Origin: Trema orientale
Taxonomy: Eukaryota; Streptophyta; Magnoliopsida; Rosales; Cannabaceae
DNA length: 64,000 bases
NCBI GenBank assembly: GCA_002914845.1
Contig: JXTC01000052.1
Span: 355,201-419,200 of the forward strand
Direction: 5' to 3'
Shown: positions 24,873-35,398 of the stretch, piece after piece
Layout: the number at the start of each line of letters is the position of its first letter
Numbering within the stretch: position 1 is the stretch's first letter
Made by a program: the position numbers and the translations under genes
Notes under the pieces: generated by a model
Told to the model about the DNA's origin: nothing
The model's database searches: none
Seen by the model: the letters and a program-made list of their open reading frames with translations, nothing else

Positions 24873-25438
24873 GGCCACGTTTGGAATACACAATAAGGAT
24901 GAGATTAGATTTGATTAAATTAATGACATGCTTGATGCATGCATATGAGAGAGATTGAATTATATTAAAATAATTTATTTCAAAAATAATACTTTTAGAA
25001 GGGGATAATCTTATCCTGTTGAGAATTTGGGATCGAGAGGGATTAGGAATTTAATTAAAAATAATAAATTATTTTTGAAGCGGTGAAAAATGGTCCTTTT
25101 CGAAATTAAACTTTAAAAATAGTATTTTTCATTTTTAACTTTTAGAAGTGGCAAGACCAGAAATGGTATTTTTCGAAATATTTTTTAGAAGTGGCATTTC
25201 GCAAAATTAAGTTCAAAAGTCGTATTTTTCACAATAGTTTTTAAAAGTGGTATTTTTATAAATAAGTTTAAAAAATGATAGTTTTATTAAATTGAGTTTT
25301 AAAAATTATATTTTTCTAAATTAATTTTTAAAAATAGTATTTTTCTACTCAGTCAAATCTCAAAATTTGTTATTTATTTAAAATTATGAAACGCATGTGC
25401 TAACTCTATCCTAACAAAAAGTAGCACTTCAAACATAG
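24873..25438. mobile_element. MITE-like element enclosing a degenerate minisatellite
   Basis: The left end resembles GCCACGTTTGGAATAC followed by GGATGAGATTAGATTTG. The reverse complement of sequence past the right end gives CTATGTTTGAAGTG, with GGATAAGATAGGATTATAATCC further on. The inverted similarity is partial and no target duplication was read, so the limits are approximate. The interior is mainly the tandem array at 25105-25350. Confidence 0.35.
25105..25350. repeat. Degenerate minisatellite, period about 29 bp
   Basis: Roughly eight diverged units of the form TTTTAAAAGTGGTATTTTTC plus AAATTAAG follow one another, with lengths from about 26 to 43 bp. Non-coding. Confidence 0.7.
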
Positions 25439-26024
25439 AACGTGATTGGATTATAATCCTATCTTATCCTATCCAATCCAATCATTTAAAATTGTTCAAT
25501 CCTATTCTATGCTAATACGTGGATTCGGATCATAAAGTGTGGACTTGGGCCGGATCACAACAAGGTTGAATTTATGATTAAAGAATGACGTCGTTGTGTG
25601 TGCCATACAGCAAAACCTTTTTCTTATATCCTAAACGACACATCATTTTTTAAGTAAAACGACATGTTGTTTGCAAGGTACAGATTTTCAGGAAAAAACA
25701 CTTCCCCGGAGCGCGTGAGGGTGCGTGCAGCATCGGTTTTGTTCGCAGTTTTGACAACTTTGCTCCAATTTTTCATTTCCTGTTTACATATGTCATTACC
25801 CTTTTTCTTTTCCTTTTTTTTTCAGCCATTATAAAATTCTAAATACATCATCAAACTTTGTTTAATTTTTTTTTTCAAAGTGGCATATTCCACAATATAA
25901 AATAGATATACTCTTTGACATTCTCAAATTAAGACAGGTAAGTATATACATGTTATATTGTTTTAAGCAGCTGAGCATGAGCTTCACTAAAAAAAAAAAG
26001 GTCGAGTATGTCAATTATTAAATA

Positions 26025-26366
26025 GGGACATCATCATTTTTATATCTTGCATTTTGACACTTTGTTCAAATTATACTTTATTTAGTTATTATCAACATTG
26101 ACTCTTAGATTTGCAATCTATTGAAATTTATACCCTAACACCAATTTAGAACTAATAATTTACCAATATATTATTTAAAAAATTAAAAATAAATTGTATA
26201 AATCTAAGAATAAGTTCATCTTAGTAAATTAACTACTCTAAATTGGTTTCAGTGTATAAATTTGTAACAGATTTTAAATCTAAAGATTAATATTAATAAT
26301 AACCAAGACACAAAGCATAAATTGAATAAAGTGTCAAAATATAACGTATAAAAGTGACTCTATCCC
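26025..26366. mobile_element. Nearly palindromic Mutator-type MITE
   Basis: A 342-bp element flanked by a perfect 9-bp duplication, TATTAAATA (26016-26024 and 26367-26375). Inverted similarity runs along nearly the whole element: the left arm has GGGACATCATC, ATTTTGACACTTTGTTCAAA and ACCAATTTAGAACT; the reverse complement of the right arm has GGGATAGAGTC, ATTTTGACACTTTATTCAAT and ACCAATTTAGAGTA. It has no coding capacity. The GGG..CCC ends and 9-bp duplication fit the Mutator superfamily. Confidence 0.9.
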
Positions 26367-26375
26367 TATTAAATA

Positions 26376-29232
26376 TTTTAATCTTCCTATTTTTAGTGAA
26401 ACTAACAAATTCGTGTTTAACCAATGACTGAACGACACATCTTCCAAAATTTGAAACTACCTAATCAGTTTCTTAGATTTATCATTTTTCAAATGAATAT
26501 TTAATATACTCGGGCTTCAATTCATTAGTTATCGTGAAATGAAAAACCAGTATTTACATTCAAATCAATACATGCGCAAATATTGGTTACTTCTATCAGT
26601 ATGATTTTGTTCTTCAAACTTTCTTGGCATTTAGTACGCACTTCCATGAAAAAAAAAAAAAAGTACAAATAAACATGTATCTTTAGAGCTCCCAGCTCCC
26701 ATAGTTCCATTGGCGTTATCTTGTTCCATCTTAGAATAGACTTTAGCTTTAACAGTTCTGGATTTTCTAGTTGGGACTATTGTCGTCTATATGTATGTTT
26801 TATTGTTTCTAATGTTGTTCTCGTTAAAGTATGTGATCAGAATAAACTAAATAATACATTTGGAAAACTCTCCTTCCCACACCTCCCCTTTCCCATCAGT
26901 TACAAGTCTATTCTCATGTAAGAGCAACTTGCAAAGGCCTCTACTCACTCGATGATCACATTCTTCTATTACATAATAATCATCTTGAATGAAACTAAAC
27001 TAATTCACTGAGTGCCATTAGATCCCATCAGTTGAGACAAAGTGAAAATCAATTACATGATGAACATAATGTGAAACTAACTTCACATAAATTAACCAAA
27101 TATAGAAAGCAGCCAAGAAACAAATGTTGGCAAAATATTCCACTTTCCATATAGTCCTTCCTATGTCTTCACAATTCAGTTCTTATATAGCTGCATGCTC
27201 TCAGTATGGTAGCTAGTGAAATTATCTGCTAAAGACGTTAACATCGGTAGAATCAGTAGTATCAGTTGAATCATTTTCTTATCTCCATAATTGGATTATA
27301 GTCTTCTAGACCATAATTCCCTCGACTGGAAGTTGGAAAAATCAAGAAGCTTATTATAAACTATCACCATGTCACTTTATGGCATGTCTTCTCTAGAGAC
27401 TCGAATTTGAAATCAGCAAGCCTATTTAGCACACCATCTCAAACTTGCAGATGCTTAAGTCAGATATTCCACTTTCTCTCCCATGAAATATGGTAGTATC
27501 GGTTTCTCTTATGACATGATAGACTGCAGTTCTGATCCACATTTCAGGTCTTTCATATTTTAAAGTTATAACCAGTTTAACCAAGACAAGGAAAAAAGGC
27601 ACATGTCCATAAATTTTTTATTCCCAGCTCTTTAGTTTTATGGCAAAACTCAGTAGTGTCACATGTCTAAAGCTTGTTATAAATTTTGCGGTTTCTCAAG
27701 GCATTTGTGAGATGTTTTCCATAGCCAACAAGCGGTGATGTCATTAGTAATTAGGGACCTACTGGTCCATAAAGCAGATAAAAAGAAAACCTGATCTCCA
27801 AGCACCATCAGATAAAAAGTAAGCAAACAAGAACTGTCACTAGTGAGACGATTCAACCAGTCACGCAAGGAATCCACAAACCACGCTCATCCAAAGCGAG
27901 GCCTCAAATAATTCAAACTAATTGTGTAGAGGTTGTGAGGGGACCTCTGGTAGAAGATGAAGACAGGGGAAGCTCATTTTGTATGTTTACTATTGCTGAT
28001 GTGCAAGTGTTTGGTTCTGATATGTCAAAACAAAGGCTTTTTTAGCAGAACACATATGTGTTTTATGTGCCTAGTTGTGGCGCTTGTGGATTGTTGACAC
28101 CATGCGTTGCTTGACCACTTCTGATATTCTTTCACTAATTTGCTCTGATTTATACAAATTCTGAATTGAAAAGGGTAGCTTTGAAAGTGATTGAAAGCCA
28201 TACTATGGTAAGGTTGCCCCGGATGCAGCCATAGACGGTGAACTGAGCTTGTGGACAGCACACGACATGTGTCCTTAGTCCAATGGTTTATCTGTTTCAC
28301 TCAACAAGCTAGGAATATTTCGAAACAATTCCTTTCTTTGATTCATACAAGTACAAAGCTTAGACCGCTTTTTGGATATTTATTTCGTTTAGTTTCCTAA
28401 ATTTTGCCAAAAAGTTTAAATTGAATGAAGGATTAGGAGCTGCAAATTCAAATAAGTCCCTTCAAAAGGCAAAGACTTTATTTTTATTTTAGGGGAACCC
28501 TCTTTTTTTAACCTAGGTGAATCCTTTTATTCCTAAGCATTAGATTACTATACGGTTCAGTTATTTTTTTTGGTAAAAACTGATTGTACACTTGTTAATA
28601 TCTTATTATTTTTCTAAATCAAATTCTCATTCCCATTTGACCATTAATTTGTACGTTAGAAATGTTTAAAGCCCCATATACGTGAGTCTGTCATCTTGTC
28701 TCCAATGGCCTTATCTTTGACTTTCATCCCAATTTTTTTTTTCTTTAAAAAAACAATAAACCACAGGTATTGAAAAATTAGAGAAAAAATCTTAGAACAT
28801 CATTAGAAATTTAGATATAAATGCTTCTCCACTCTTCTGCGACTAAGAGGACTCCGTCGGCCTGATCTTTATCGCTCTCAGTTATGTCGTTCTTGTCCTC
28901 AACTTGAGTGGTTGTTATTTTTTCTTTGTCTCTCTAATCATTGAACTTTAATTTGAAATCCGTAATATGGAGCCCTTGATCTGAAATTGAGAAATTAGGG
29001 CTAAAACAATTAAAAAACAGAACATCACAAACAAATATCTCACTCTAAATAATTGCGACTTAATTATTGCTGAAAAGAAAATTTAGAGACATCTTTGATT
29101 CATATATATATATCTAAATTTTAATTTAGAGATGAAGATATGAAAGAGACAAAAATAAGAGGAGAGACTAGAGATAAAGGGTATTAAACATTTCTTTTTC
29201 TTTTTTTTTTTCTCTGATGGAAGGACGTTAAT
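26376..29232. other. Gene-free region, possibly with decayed gene fragments
   Basis: No gene is supported. The segment 27200-28300 is less AT-rich than its surroundings and has minus-strand frames (27677-27877, 28025-28300) with coding-like wording but no family match I can name. It may be a decayed LINE or gene fragment. A short (AT)n run lies at 29100-29112. Confidence 0.35.
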
Positions 29233-29626
29233 GGCATGTTTGATATAGGAGAATAAACTTAGGAATGGAATCATCGTTCCTATTCTATTGTTTGCTTTGA
29301 CATTGAACGAAGGAATAATGATTTCTATGGAATCAAAATTTCATTATTTGATGGAATTGTAATTCCATCCAAAAAAACTATGGAATCACCATTTGGATGA
29401 AATCACCATTCCACTATTTTATCCATATTTTGGAAATATTATTTTCTTTTTTTTTACCCTACTAGGACATCTAAAGTTAAAGACATTTTGGTCAATATAG
29501 TACTTATTTCATTCCATTCTACTAAATCAACCAAATAATGAAATATCATTTCTATTCTTATTCAAATTCCACTTTATTACAATTCCCATTACCATTCTTA
29601 TTCCATTCCACCAACCAAACATGACC
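29233..29626. mobile_element. MITE with GGCATGTTTG / CAAACATGACC termini
   Basis: The left end GGCATGTTTG and the right end CCAAACATGACC are inverted relative to each other. Between them GGAATGGAATCA-type words on the left are mirrored by ATTCCATTCCAC-type words on the right, so the element is a long imperfect hairpin. Non-coding. No clear target duplication was read. Confidence 0.6.
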
Positions 29627-30120
29627 TAAATGTTTGTATGCCTTAAGTGACGGTGTTAAATAGGAAAAATAATAAAATGTTGACAAGTTCATAATAAGTG
29701 TTTGCAAAATAAAGTATTTGATTAATTAATAATCAAATAATTAGAAATAAAAGGTTTCACCTAAAGTTGAAAAAGATGGTTCTAGCGTGATTTGTTCCTT
29801 TATTCTATTGATACAACACATGTTACAACATGAGATTAGGATTAACATTGGTTTAATGAATTTCTAAAGTATTTTTTAGCTTTTTGGGATTCCTTTTGTA
29901 TTTTTCCCGCTAAAATACAAGGTTAAGAAAAGGCAAAATAAACGATAATGAATCCTCCATCAATATTTTATTAATCTTTCCCTCCAAATTTTGATTTCTT
30001 CCTATATGTCAAAATCTCTCTTCCTTTCTTTCCAAAAATTTCTCCCAAAAATCTTTTTCCCATGGTGACAACCCAATTCCCATTCAATCCGAAAGCGATC
30101 ATCAATTATTCATTCCCTCG
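29627..30120. other. Upstream region of the mitoferrin gene
   Basis: AT-rich; no open frame or repeat is recognised. It should contain the distal promoter of the gene starting at 30172. Confidence 0.4.
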
Positions 30121-30128
30121 TATATAAA
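30121..30128 (+). promoter_or_regulatory. TATA box of the mitoferrin gene
   Basis: TATATAAA lies 51 bp before the start codon, followed by a CT-rich stretch and CCACCACCATGG around the ATG. Spacing fits transcription starting about 30 bp downstream, which would give a very short 5' UTR. Confidence 0.6.
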
Positions 30129-30171
30129 ACCCTCCACTCTCACTCTCTACCATTCTCCACAACCCACCACC

Positions 30172-32039
30172 ATGGCAACCGAAGCATCCCAAGCCCACCC
30201 ATTTCGGGCCATACCGAAACCGACCGATTTTCACCCCGAAATATCGGCAGTATCATCGCCGACGACCCACGACGGCCTCGAGTTCTGGCAATTCATGATT
30301 GCCGGCTCAATCGCCGGCTCCGTCGAGCACACGGCCATGTTCCCCGTAGACACCCTCAAGACCCGGATGCAGGCCCTATCCGGGTCCGGGTCTGGGCCCG
30401 GGTCGCTTACGGTTCGACCCGTCGGGGTCCGGCAAGCCCTGAACTCGATTCTGAAGCTCGAGGGCCCATCCGTTCTCTACCGGGGAATCGGCGCAATGGG
30501 CCTCGGAGCCGGCCCGGCCCACGCCGTCTACTTCTCTGTGTACGAGTACTTCAAGGACTCCTTCTCCGGCGAGAACCCGAACAACCCGGCGGCTCACGCG
30601 GCGGCCGGGGTGTTCGCGACGGTGGCGAGCGACGCCGTGATAACGCCCATGGATATGGTGAAGCAGAGGCTCCAGCTGAAGTGCAGTCCGTACAAGGGTT
30701 TGGGGGACTGCGTGAGGAGGGTTCTGGCGGAAGAGGGGTTTGGGGCCTTCTACGCCTCGTACCGGACGACGGTTGTGATGAACGCGCCGTTCACGGCGGT
30801 TCATTTCGCGGCTTACGAGGCGGCGAAGAGGGGGTTGACGGAGTTTTCGCCGCAGAGCGCTTCCGACGAGAGACTGCTGGTCCACGCCACGGCGGGGGCT
30901 GTCGCCGGAGGTTTGGCGGCCGCCGTGACCACGCCGCTTGACGTTGTCAAGACTCAGTTGCAATGTCAGGTAAGCCAAAATCTGACAGAGAGGAATAGTT
31001 GCAGTTTTGAGTTTCTGGTTTTGTTGTATTTGTATTGCTAACAAGGATTAATTATATTTTAAGCTTAACTCCTTGAAAAATAGCATAAATTTCATTTTGG
31101 TCTCTAATTTTTAAATTGATCTAAATTTGGTGCCAGAACTTTGTTTTTGTCATATTTTGGGTCCTTGAACCTTCAAATTTCATACTTTGTTTGCCTGAAT
31201 TGTGTTATTTTGTCTCAATGTAGGTCTCTAGCTTGAATTTGGAAAAATCCTGATAAAAGTGTACATCAAAAATAATACAAAAGTATATAATTCAGGATGC
31301 TCTATGGTGTCATATAAATGTTTAGAGACCAAACTGAGACAAAAACATAATTCAAGGATCAAGTCTAGAACATTTTAAAAATTAGGAATCAAAGGTGGAT
31401 TTGAGCAATCGTACTAAAAATAGCATTAGTTAAAAGTGATTATCATTTTTAAGGAAACATATAAATTAATAAATATCTATAATGGTTTTTTCTTTTCAAG
31501 GTAAGGTGTACAAAATTTATTAAATTGACAAAATACAAGAGAAGAAAAATAAAACTAAGTTCTACCATACATGTGTCAATATATTTATGTGTTCTACAAG
31601 ATTGGCGTAAATAAGCTATTGAAACCAACACGAAAATTGGTTTTTTCTAATTTTTTTTTCCATTATTGTTTTTTTCTTTTAAGGACAGTTAATGGTATAT
31701 TGTTACCCTTGTTATAAATGTTTGACTTTGGTTTTAAAGGGTGCTTTTGTTAATTTTTTTTTAAAAGCTAAATCGGATAAGTTCTCCTATTGTTTCTGAA
31801 AATCCCATAATGTTATTTCTGGGCAGGGCGTCTGCGGGTGTGATAGATATTCTAATAGTTCAATTGGAGATGTGATTAAAAGCGTGGTGATAAAAGATGG
31901 ACATCATGGCCTAATGAGGGGTTGGATCCCCAGGATGCTTTTCCATGCACCTGCTGCTGCAATTTGCTGGTCTACTTATGAAGCCGCAAAACTCTTCTTT
32001 CAACGACTCAATAACACTAATCATACTATGATAACGTGA
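30172..32039 (+). CDS. MIT: Mitoferrin-type mitochondrial iron carrier
   Basis: Two exons, 30172-30969 and 31827-32039 (stop TGA), giving 336 residues; the donor CAG|GTAAG and acceptor GGGCAG|GGC join in phase 0. A member of the SLC25 mitochondrial carrier family with the three expected signature repeats: P58-VDTL-K63, P159-MDMV-K164 and P255-LDVV-K260. Blocks typical of mitoferrins are present: EHTAMFPVDTLKTRMQ, HAVYFSVYEYFK, YASYRTTVVMNAPFTAVHF, and the cysteine-containing QCQGVCGCDRY across the exon junction. It is expected to carry iron across the mitochondrial inner membrane for Fe-S cluster and haem synthesis, as Arabidopsis MIT1/MIT2 do. Exon 1 is GC-rich against AT-rich surroundings. 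The intron holds a MITE-like inverted repeat. The start is the first ATG, in a strong CCACCATGGC context. Confidence 0.95.
31080..31410. mobile_element. MITE-like inverted repeat in the mitoferrin intron
   Basis: The left arm contains ATTTTGGTCTCTAATTTTTAAA, a GGTGCC..AACT block, TTTGTTTTTGTC and GGTCCTTGAAC. The reverse complement of the right arm contains TTTGATTCCTAATTTTTAAA, GATCCTTGAATT, TGTTTTTGTCTC and GGTCTCTAAAC. Non-coding; the limits are approximate because no target duplication was read. Confidence 0.55.
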
Positions 32040-33090
32040 ATTTTAACCCGTTGTATCTCTATGTTTGGTTTTGGGGGGAAAAAAGGAGAGGAAAGAAAAA
32101 GTTAGAGTGAAAAATGAAGAGAAAGTGAAAATTATCATGTTTGGTAGGAAAGAAAATAGGGTTGAAGAAAAAAAAAGTTTTAAGGGTGGGCTCCATAATT
32201 TATCCTCTCCAAAATAGAGAGCAAAGTGGAAAAAAGCTGGTGACATTTGGATTGAAATAAAATTACTAATTCGCCTTTAATTTCTAAATAAATTAATACA
32301 AGTAAAATAAGGGTTTATGGCAATAAGAGTACATGAATTCCTTAAACACTAACTATTTATCCCATAAACTAAATAAATGTCATAAAAAATTCCATGAACT
32401 AACCAATCAGTAACAATAAACGTCTTTTTGGTTAAAATTGAGTTTTTTGACCCTTTGAGCAAAATGGAGCATGCATGAAGGAGTTAAATGCTTCTTCTAT
32501 CATTTTTCTTGGCGCAGCNTTCATCCTTCCTAAACGCAGCATACAACTCTTTGTTGTACTGCTCTCTCCAAGTGTGCTTGTTCTTACTTTCTTCCTTACC
32601 ATGGCAAGTTTCTGTGAAATAACTCCAATGAGAAGAAAAAAGAATGCGTTAAAAGGAAATAAGAGGTATTTTTAAACCCTAAAAACAAAATTTATCTGCA
32701 AATTTGAAAGTAAATGGTTTGTGTTAACGAGTTTTGAGGGAGAAAAAAAAGATTTTTATCACCAATTAGTTTATTCAATTTATTGGTCATTTATTTATTA
32801 ATTTATTCAATTAAGGTTTCAGTCACTACTAATTAGAAATTCATCACTAATTCAAGAATTCAAAATAACTAGATCTCTTTTTTCTTTCCTTCTAACTAGA
32901 GTGGTTAATCACTTTGAGAATTTTTTTTTTTTTTTCTCAAATTCATTTTTCAGCTTGTTTTTAAGGTTTTTATTCATTTATTCAGCACCTAAAATGAATA
33001 ATGTTAAACACAATCATTAAAAGATGTGATTTGTTATATAAGCTTAACAAGCTTATGCCCCACGTTGTCCCTCCTATGTGGGATGGAAGG
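32040..33090. other. Mitoferrin 3' flank with a partial MITE
   Basis: Downstream of the stop come a purine-rich stretch with two ATGTTTGGT words (32059-32250) and then, at about 32320-32445, a half copy of the MITE found in the TBL gene (60853). Shared words include AATTCCTTAAACACTAACYATTTA, ATAAATGTCA and AACCAATCAGT. One undetermined base at 32519. No gene is seen. Confidence 0.5.
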
Positions 33091-33982
33091 TATAAACCCT
33101 ATTCCATTACTAGACAGGACAAACTACGCGGAGGTATTGTTGACTAGGCAGAATGACTCCATAAGTAGATGCGGAGATTTTCATGGGATGATCGATGGGG
33201 CTAGGCCACCCATGCACAAACTGGTTGGGAGCTGGAGCCATTCCCCTGAGGAGCCCAAGACAGGGCGAAACCAGTTGACATGTTCATGAGAGTATTATTG
33301 GTGAGAAGATTGGCCCTGGGTGTCGGGCACCACAGGGGCGTGATCCACGCATGAGGCATGATCCTTATGACAATTGGTATCAAAGCAATTGTGACTACTG
33401 TGCATGGGGTACACTGTCATTTTCCATGGGTAGGAAATCACTATAGACAATTGAACCTCTACTAAAGCCAAAAACTAAATGTAATGTGGTGCAGAGCAAT
33501 GTCTACACTAAGCGCTATAACGGACTTGAGTAGGCAGGGTAGAGCTCTCCTACAAGGCATCACATCTACGCCAAGCACTCGCATTGGTATACCATCCTAC
33601 ATGAGGGCGTGCAAACCAAGTGAAAAGAGTAAGCAGAGTAAAGCATTTCAGTGGAGATGATTTCATGCACGAGGGCGTGTATGGTTTTTCAGTTTGGGGG
33701 GGTTTATGACACCTTATTCTATCACTAGCAGGACAAACTGCACAGAGGCATTGTTGACCAGGCGAATGACTCCAAAGGTGTGTCCGGAGATCTTCATGGG
33801 ATAATTAATGGGGCTAGACCACTCTTGCACAAACGAGTTGGGAGCTAGAGCTGTTCTCCTGAAGAGCCTAAGGCATGGTGAAACCAGTCGTGTTTATGAG
33901 CGTATTATTGGTGAGAAGGTTGGCATGGAGTATCGGGCGTCGCAAGGGCGTGATCCATGCTTGAGGCATGACCCTAATGATA
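33091..33982 (+). mobile_element. TRIM-like mini LTR retrotransposon
   Basis: Two diverged direct repeats of about 280 bp, 33091-33372 and 33704-33982, share ACAGGACAAACTRC, GAGGYATTGTTGACYAGGC, TATTATTGGTGAGAAG and GGGCGTGATCCAYGC. Directly after the first copy, at 33375-33386, is TGGTATCAAAGC, one base from the usual initiator-tRNA-Met primer binding site. A G-rich run (GGGGGGG, about 33696-33702), taken as the polypurine tract, precedes the second copy. The total is under 0.9 kb with no coding capacity, which fits a terminal-repeat retrotransposon in miniature. No target duplication was identified and the outer boundaries are approximate. Confidence 0.7.
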
Positions 33983-34724
33983 GAAAGTAACGTAAGGCAT
34001 ATAACAACACTTGCCTTCTAATCCGCATTTGGACATTTATGACACGTAATGGAACTACTGCACAAGTGATGATCCAGTTTCTTTCTCCAAAACGATGGTT
34101 TAATTATTAATAACCATAATATCTAGTCTACATATTAGTATATGTCCAATATTTTACTAAACCATTTTAATATTTGGTAAATGGGCTTATCCCAATTCAT
34201 AAAGGGTGTATTTTATGTGAACGTCTTAATTTCCCCTAACTATCAAAAGTGTTAATTTTGCTCTCCAAATCACTGAAATTGTTATTTTATCAAGAACAAT
34301 TGACAAAAAAGAAAAAATGGAAAGTAACATACTTTATGGTGTTTGTTAAAAAACCCACAAGAGAAGTTAGTACTAGAGTCAGTAAAATGACACTAATCAT
34401 TTATCGTCTGTTTGCCTAATAAGTGATGATTTTAGTGGTTTAAGGGGTATGAAACTGTAAATATTCTGAGAGCATATTGAGACACTATCCGGGGCAAATC
34501 TAAGAATAAACCTAAATAAAACTATAAAATCTAGGTTCCTTTTCATCTTGTTTGATAATAAGTTTAGACCAATTCATATACCTCACACTGTCACACATCG
34601 CGACTCTTGTTTCAAGTAAAACGGTTTTTCATTGATTTCTGCCACATCATCTCATCCATGACTCGCTTCTTGTGCCAACTAATTACTAGAAAGGTTTAAT
34701 GTCCTATTGGTACCCCAAATTATG
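33983..34724. other. Intergenic region, no gene recognised
   Basis: AT-rich sequence without convincing frames or a well-delimited repeat. Confidence 0.4.
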
Positions 34725-35088
34725 AGAAAGTTTTATTTTAGTTCTTAAATTTTGAATTTTGCAATTTTGGTCCTTAAACCATCAACACTATTCTATTTCT
34801 TTTTATATTACTTTTTTATATAAATTCTATTTTATTCTTAATATAACGAGTACATGAGACACATGTGCCTTTTTGCTTAATGTATTTCATATGTAAAATT
34901 ACATTCTAGAATTCTCAAATGTAATATTTTTTTTAAATCAATAAAGTAGACAATTGCTTTTCATGCGCTCCTTCCATTAATAACCAAACAAAATATGTAA
35001 CAAAAAGACTAAAATAAAACATTTTTAATAGTTTAGGAACCAAAATAAATAAATTCAAAATTTAAGAATCAAAATAAGACTTTCCCAC
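34725..35088. mobile_element. MITE-like inverted-repeat element
   Basis: The left arm reads GAGAAAGTTTTATTTTAGTT, then CTTAAATTTTGAATTTTG and ATTTTGGTCCTTAAACCAT. The reverse complement of the right arm reads GGGAAAGTCTTATTTTGATT, CTTAAATTTTGAATTTAT and ATTTTGGTTCCTAAACTAT. The pairing covers about 75 bp per arm. Non-coding; the ends are approximate. Confidence 0.65.
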
Positions 35089-35398
35089 AGCACAATGCCC
35101 AGTACAGTCATTAATCATTCCTAAAAATTCTTCAAAAGTGCCCGGTAACGAAAATAAAAAGCATAAAATAGTAGTTATCTTCTCCTCCATGATATGAAAT
35201 AACATAAAATGTTTGGCAAACCCACTAACTTAATTTTAACTCCATTCATAATCACTAGATATCCACGATAAACATCTTATAAAAGGATTCGACCAGGTTT
35301 TTGTACTTACAGTAACGAATCATAGAGAAAAAGCCAAAGGGTCCATGTATCTGATATTTAAATTACAGCTTACAAACATCTTGCATGACAAGCATCAT

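Noticed and set aside
24649..24873. 74-codon frame next to a GACACGTGTC palindrome
   Set aside because: Its first codon is not ATG and no family resemblance is visible; the G-box alone does not make a gene.
30376..31044. 222-codon minus-strand open frame opposite mitoferrin exon 1
   Set aside because: Composition shadow of a GC-rich plus-strand exon; Arg/Pro/Gly-rich with no domain, while the plus frame has three carrier signatures.
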